Made by a program: the position numbers and the translations under genes. Below are positions 60,491 through 64,000 of a stretch of DNA of 64,000 bases, piece by piece. Numbering within the stretch: the stretch's first letter is position 1; each line of letters begins with the position of its first letter. Under the pieces are notes generated by a model. The model had not been told where the DNA came from, ran no database searches, and saw nothing but the letters and a program-made list of their open reading frames with translations. The DNA comes from Campylorhamphus procurvoides (Eukaryota; Chordata; Aves; Passeriformes; Dendrocolaptidae): assembly GCA_013396655.1 (NCBI GenBank), contig WBMV01008320.1:62001-126000 (forward strand), written 5' to 3'.

Positions 60491-63400
60491 ACGAGAGCTG
60501 AAATTTAGAGCTTGGTGTGGAATATGTGATTATTAGTGGTGTAAGTCAATGGTCGTATGTTCAGCAACTGGAAATGAACAGTACTGAAGAGGTAGGAGGG
60601 TTATTAGGAAAAGTCTGTGGGCTATGTCTCACCTTCTGTTTCTGTCCTGGATCTCAGCACCTAAATGCAACCTTATTGAACAACTGTGGAGTGGAGATTT
60701 AAAGCCAAAACTGAGCATCTTCTGTTAGGTACTAAGACCTTTGTTTCAGATTAACTTCACAGACTTACTTTCTCTGTTCATAATAATAGACTTGGAAGGC
60801 TGGACATGCGAGCTGAAAGTTCAGGTAGTTTCTCAGCTTACTGTTTAAGGCTGTATTATCTGCTACCCAGGAGAGTGCCCTGAAACCACAGACAGCAGTC
60901 ATAAGCTGAACCATAACTACCATAGCTGGGGAGACGAGATTCCTGGGGCCAGAACCACACACGTGAAGGGGGAGTGTGACCAGATCTGTGCAGGAAATTC
61001 AGTTAATCAGGAGCTTTAGCTTTCCAGGTGAACACCTCAGCTATGAGCCTTGTATAGGCTCCTGGTTGCTTCTGTGGCTTTTGCATTCTTGCCTATATGG
61101 TTGCCCACGTAAATGCCACCTGCCTGGGTAATTAAAACTCACATCTTCCTATTCGTAGGTAGGTTCTCCCTAATTATGATACTAAACAGTAGCAATGATA
61201 ACAGCAGAACCACAGGCTTTGAGATTTTGTTTTTGGTCTGAGTCTTCTGTTTTTTGGTGGCCACGAGCGCCCAGCTTTGTCTTGGATTCAGTGTTACCGG
61301 TGGCAGGTACATTTAGATCATGTCTTGTAAGAGTTGCTCTTTTCTCACAAATGTGGATGGATCCCAAATGGGCCTCAGGTTGAAATTTTCTGCTCAGCGG
61401 AGATTTTTTGTTTCCCTTCCTGAGTAGTCAAGATCTTAGGGAGTATTTTTAGGGTTGCTTTTGAGTGCACAGATGTAGCTCACTGAAGCAGCTTTTGGGG
61501 TTTTTTTTCATCTTTTTGATCAAAACAAAAGTGGAATGTCCCCACCCCTGAACATTGTTTGAACATTGATATACTGTTTAGCATTATACTCTAATTTTAC
61601 ATAATATATAGTTATGAATATAATTGTATAAAACAGCTTTTAAAATTATTGTTGAATTTATATATATATAAAAAACTTATTGCAGAGATGTTTTTTCTTT
61701 TTAATAATCCAACTTGCATTCTGACTGTTGGAAGCTGATAGACTGATCCTTCTCTCAAACTATTCTCCCATATCTCTTTTGCTGACAGAAAATAACTGCA
61801 GATATCCAAGAATAGCAGCAGGGTTTGTACCAGTATTCTTTGTAGAAAGTGATTATTTCCCACATCCCAAGTGATTGACATAAATGTAAAGTAATTGTGC
61901 TTAAGGTACCAAAGATTAATGTCGTGAGTTTTTTCCCCCTCCCTAACAAAGAAAAAGCCTTTTTTTTTGTACTATTTATGAAGGTGCCGAAGATGTTTCT
62001 CTTCTCAGCGTGTTTTGCTCCATTAATAGTATCTTTTAAAAGAAGGATCACGTTTACCTAGCCGAATGCTGCCTTTGGAATAAAGCTCTTACTGTGTATC
62101 TAAAGTGGATACCCATTTAAAATACTTTTTCTGTGCAGTTTATTCTGTATAAAAAACATTAAATAAGAACTGGGGCTAAATAAAAGGCCTAGGAAGTGAA
62201 TGAAAATAGGAAGGTTGTCCCTTGCTTGGTAGTAATCACTGTATGTCCCTGAATCTCATGGCATCAACACATTCAGCAAATTATTTTAATTGGGCTTAGA
62301 ATACAAGCAACACTTTATTGTTGCAGTTTCATAACTGAGGACACTGGTGAATACACAAACATGGTTCTGTAGACACAGCAATTATTTTGGCAATCTATAT
62401 GTGATACTTTCACAGATTATCTGTGGTCTATTTCATAGTAAATGCTCTTAATAGTCTAGGAATAATACATTCAGCACATCTTCAAACTGTGACTGTTATA
62501 TGTGTGACTGCAAAACATGTGGAATCTTAGAATTTATTTATTTTCATTTTTACATCTTGTCTTTAATGCACTTTCTGTGTTCCACTCTTGATAAGGAGGA
62601 TGTATACACAATTTTTCTTGCTCCTTTCTGACGTGAAGGCAGTTTTTAAAACAGAAAACAGATTCCACTTCGTAACCAGAGTCCCATGGTCATGAATCTG
62701 CTCTCCTTGTTCTCACACGTGCTCCTGCTTACATTTTTTTTTTCCACACTCTCATCCTCTTGAATCTTCCTGTATAGTTGAAAGGTTCTATATTTTGTGC
62801 AGTGTTGATTTTAGTTCTTGTTAATACTATTGATTGTTGTTCTTCAAGGTAATTCAAGCAGGTTCTTCAACGCTGGTTTCATTTTCAGTGGGAGACTATT
62901 TTGAATTTTGTGTCTGAGAAGGATTTGCCTGTGAATTTAAGGACAGAAATTTTGGAGGATGAATCTTTATCCAGATTTGTGAAAAACAAGTTATTTAAAA
63001 AAAAAGAAAACCACCATTTGGTTATTGAAAATTAATGTTTCACCCCAAGACTACTTACTTTGAAACATCGTAACATGTCACCATGCAGAAGGCCAAGTCC
63101 TTTACTGAGATTTAATGTCTTTTTATCTCAGTTCAATGGTCTACATCTAATTGATTCTGTTTCACCTTTTGTTGCACTATTTATGGTAGTATTGGAGGGC
63201 TTGCTTCAGCAGCATTTTAAGGGACTTGAATAAAATCTATCATGTTACTGTCTTTGGTAATCCTTTTTCAGAAGGCCTTAGACTGGCCTTTGTGGAAGTT
63301 CCCTTTTCTATATAAAAAAGTGTTATAGGTTGTGTTTGAGAAACAGAATTTTCTGACCTTTTTAATCTAATAATTTTTAGTTTAAGCTCTAATTTAAAGT

Positions 63401-64000
63401 CAGTGTCTCAGTGATGGGCATGAAATGGTACCTATAATAGTCTGTTGGTACTGCAATAAGGAATTTATAATTTTTTTTTTAATTATACCAGAATATGAAC
63501 TGAAGCTTAAGAAAGTTAAATAACTTGTGAAGAAATTTAGAAGCATTGCATAACTTAAGCATTCAGTCTTAAACAATATATCAGCTTTTAACATAATTAT
63601 AAAAACATATGGGGAGTGGACTTAATAAGCTTCTCCCTTTTGATATTTGTTGCCAACAGTTGCAATATTTCCTTCTATTGTTGTAGCGAAAATCTGAGTA
63701 AGACAGCTTATATAGATTTTATGAGCTTAAATTGGGCTGTGGTAATACTGCCTGAAAATGTGTTGTTGGCTTAGGGTTTGATAGCTAAACAATGATTTTG
63801 CCTTTGTGTATTAGTGAGGAGAACTCAAAGAGAATTTGTAGTTGAGATGATGTGTTTTGGCTTAGTTAGATGATGGGATGCTAGCCTACTTACTTCTGAT
63901 TTGATTACTATTACTTTACTTTTGTGATTAATTTTCTTGTGAAAAGACACAGGAATGAGCAGTTGCCTCATTCTGTATTTCTTTTCCCAGTATCATATCA

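Larger units (their letters stand above)
50022..64000 (+). other. NUBPL: NUBPL intron 6 (runs off the window)
   Basis: At least 14 kb of intron with no further NUBPL exon recognised. It is AT-rich with a CR1-type 3' tail near 56.3 kb and a diverged unclassified repeat pair at 57.0 and 60.2 kb. Many open frames of 60-100 codons show no recognisable family. Confidence 0.75.

Noticed and set aside
1..64000. CRISPR arrays, operons, phage or other prokaryotic systems
   Set aside because: The window is spliced vertebrate DNA; no spaced direct repeats or clustered bacterial-type genes are present.

Overview
The window is vertebrate nuclear DNA, almost certainly from a bird. It has split genes with GT/AG junctions, several 3'-truncated CR1 LINE copies on both strands, and two copies of an LTR type that I recall from avian genomes. 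Only about 1% of it codes for protein. I found no operons, CRISPR arrays, prokaryotic genes or convincing new coding system. Most open frames are chance frames in introns or repeats.

Two genes lie head to head. DTD2 is on the minus strand (about 802-8701). It encodes the animal-specific tRNA deacylase, and its whole 164-residue protein can be read from three exons: 8389-8487 (repeated exactly at 8603-8701), 3025-3094 and 802-1127. NUBPL is on the plus strand. It starts near 20.9 kb and runs off the right edge. It encodes a mitochondrial P-loop NTPase that assembles complex I iron-sulfur clusters. Five internal exons (called 2-6 by analogy with human) are at 21456-21603, 25654-25688, 36403-36493, 49801-49840 and 49931-50021. 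Their phases chain without a break for 135 codons. The first coding exon is uncertain and the C-terminal exons lie outside the window. The two genes do unrelated jobs, translation proofreading and respiratory complex assembly, so nothing beyond neighbourhood links them.

Layout: 1-801 DTD2 3' flank or 3' UTR; 802-8701 DTD2; 8.06-8.92 kb CpG-rich promoter region, where an exact 212-bp repeat around a single N duplicates exon 1; 8.9-20.5 kb AT-rich intergenic DNA with CR1 fragments and a possible LTR-like piece near 13 kb; 20.5-21.5 kb NUBPL CpG-rich promoter region with a second N; 21.6-64 kb NUBPL introns with CR1 copies, a GGGAC pentamer array, a long TA array, two LTRs, and an unclassified diverged repeat pair at 57.0 and 60.2 kb.

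The strongest observations are the probable false duplication of DTD2 exon 1 at an assembly join, the unresolved NUBPL first exon beside another N, the quadruplex-prone GGGAC array, and the unclassified repeat pair. The family statements come from memory; no database search was run.
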